From positions 1 to 22,117 of the forward strand of contig CAJLXC010000025.1 in the NCBI GenBank assembly GCA_905210545.1: 22,117 bases of DNA, in the 5' to 3' direction. Below are positions 22,045 to 22,117 of this stretch, piece after piece. A program made the translations under genes and the position numbers. Under the pieces are notes generated by a model. The model was not told the origin of the DNA. It saw nothing but the letters and a program-made list of their open reading frames with translations, and made no database searches. Each line of letters opens with the position of its first letter. The first letter of the stretch is position 1. The DNA comes from an uncultured Eubacteriales bacterium (GTDB taxonomy: Bacteria; Bacillota; Clostridia; Christensenellales; Borkfalkiaceae).

Positions 22045-22117
22045 ATAGGAAACAATCAACCTGTCGTATTCAACATACAGTATACACCGTATCGGTTGCC
22101 GAAAAATGCAAGCGGGC
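22045..22117 (+). CDS. start of a further ORF, truncated by the window edge
   Basis: An open frame begins 5 nt after the previous stop and reads GNNQPVVFNIQYTPYRLPKN before the edge. GGGGAGG (22031-22037) is well placed for an ATA codon at 22045. The first ATG, GTG or TTG in this frame is TTG at 22096, which has no ribosome binding site. It is either a rare ATA start or not the true frame. Product unknown. Confidence 0.4.
   Translation, partial: MGNNQPVVFNIQYTPYRLPKNASG

Larger units (their letters stand above)
12820..22117. mobile_element. accessory block inferred to be an integrated mobile element (partial)
   Basis: From just after tRNA-Ser to the window edge the genes change from housekeeping to element types: a primase-polymerase-like protein, two methyltransferases without visible restriction nucleases, an ArdC-like zincin, a DUF6291-like protein and many small unknown proteins in overlapping operons. 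A tRNA gene on the left boundary fits tRNA-targeted integration. I see no integrase, relaxase, type IV secretion gene, capsid gene or second att copy, so whether it is an ICE, IME, integrated plasmid or prophage is open and the left boundary is approximate. Confidence 0.65.

Overview
The window reads as a bacterial chromosome segment, most likely from an uncultured anaerobic member of the Clostridia (Bacillota). The evidence is strong AGGAGG-type ribosome binding sites, frequent TTG starts, textbook TTGACA/TATAAT promoters, closely packed co-directional genes, and a Min system that uses MinE. Species cannot be fixed from sequence alone.

Bases 1-12777 look like ordinary core genome. A Ppx/GppA-type phosphatase and a divergent MreB-like actin each sit before a good intrinsic terminator. 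minD and minE follow (overlapping by 4 nt), then a 28-residue membrane peptide and an opposite-strand small membrane protein. A near-perfect sigma-70 promoter then starts a compact run: rhamnulokinase, tyrosyl-tRNA synthetase, a YigZ/IMPACT protein, RecX and the bifunctional NAD(P)HX repair enzyme Nnr. A convergent DUF1294-type membrane protein ends 14 nt from nnr. The next run is nrdR, a ComEB-type dCMP deaminase and an SLC45-like MFS transporter, and it ends at a tRNA-Ser(UGA).

Bases from about 12820 to the right edge are accessory. I infer an integrated element lying beside the tRNA-Ser gene; its far end, integrase, relaxase and conjugation genes are not in view. It opens with a structured non-coding stretch holding two inverted copies of a leader sequence around a strong terminator. 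A tight + strand operon follows: five small unknown proteins, a primase-polymerase-like protein and a beta-class DNA methyltransferase. An ATPase of the AAA_14/DUF4143 type is inserted on the opposite strand as a self-contained cassette with its own promoter, candidate operator and terminator. The + strand then resumes with a 47-residue acidic peptide, an ArdC-like zincin, an MT-A70 methyltransferase, a DUF6291-like protein, an unknown protein and the start of another ORF.

The element genes suggest DNA replication/priming combined with evasion of host restriction: ArdC-like protein plus two methyltransferases without visible nucleases. The most interesting protein-level signal is that the primase-like protein and the ArdC-like zincin end in the same ~80-residue module, and that the primase-like protein starts with tandem ~100-residue repeats of unknown function.
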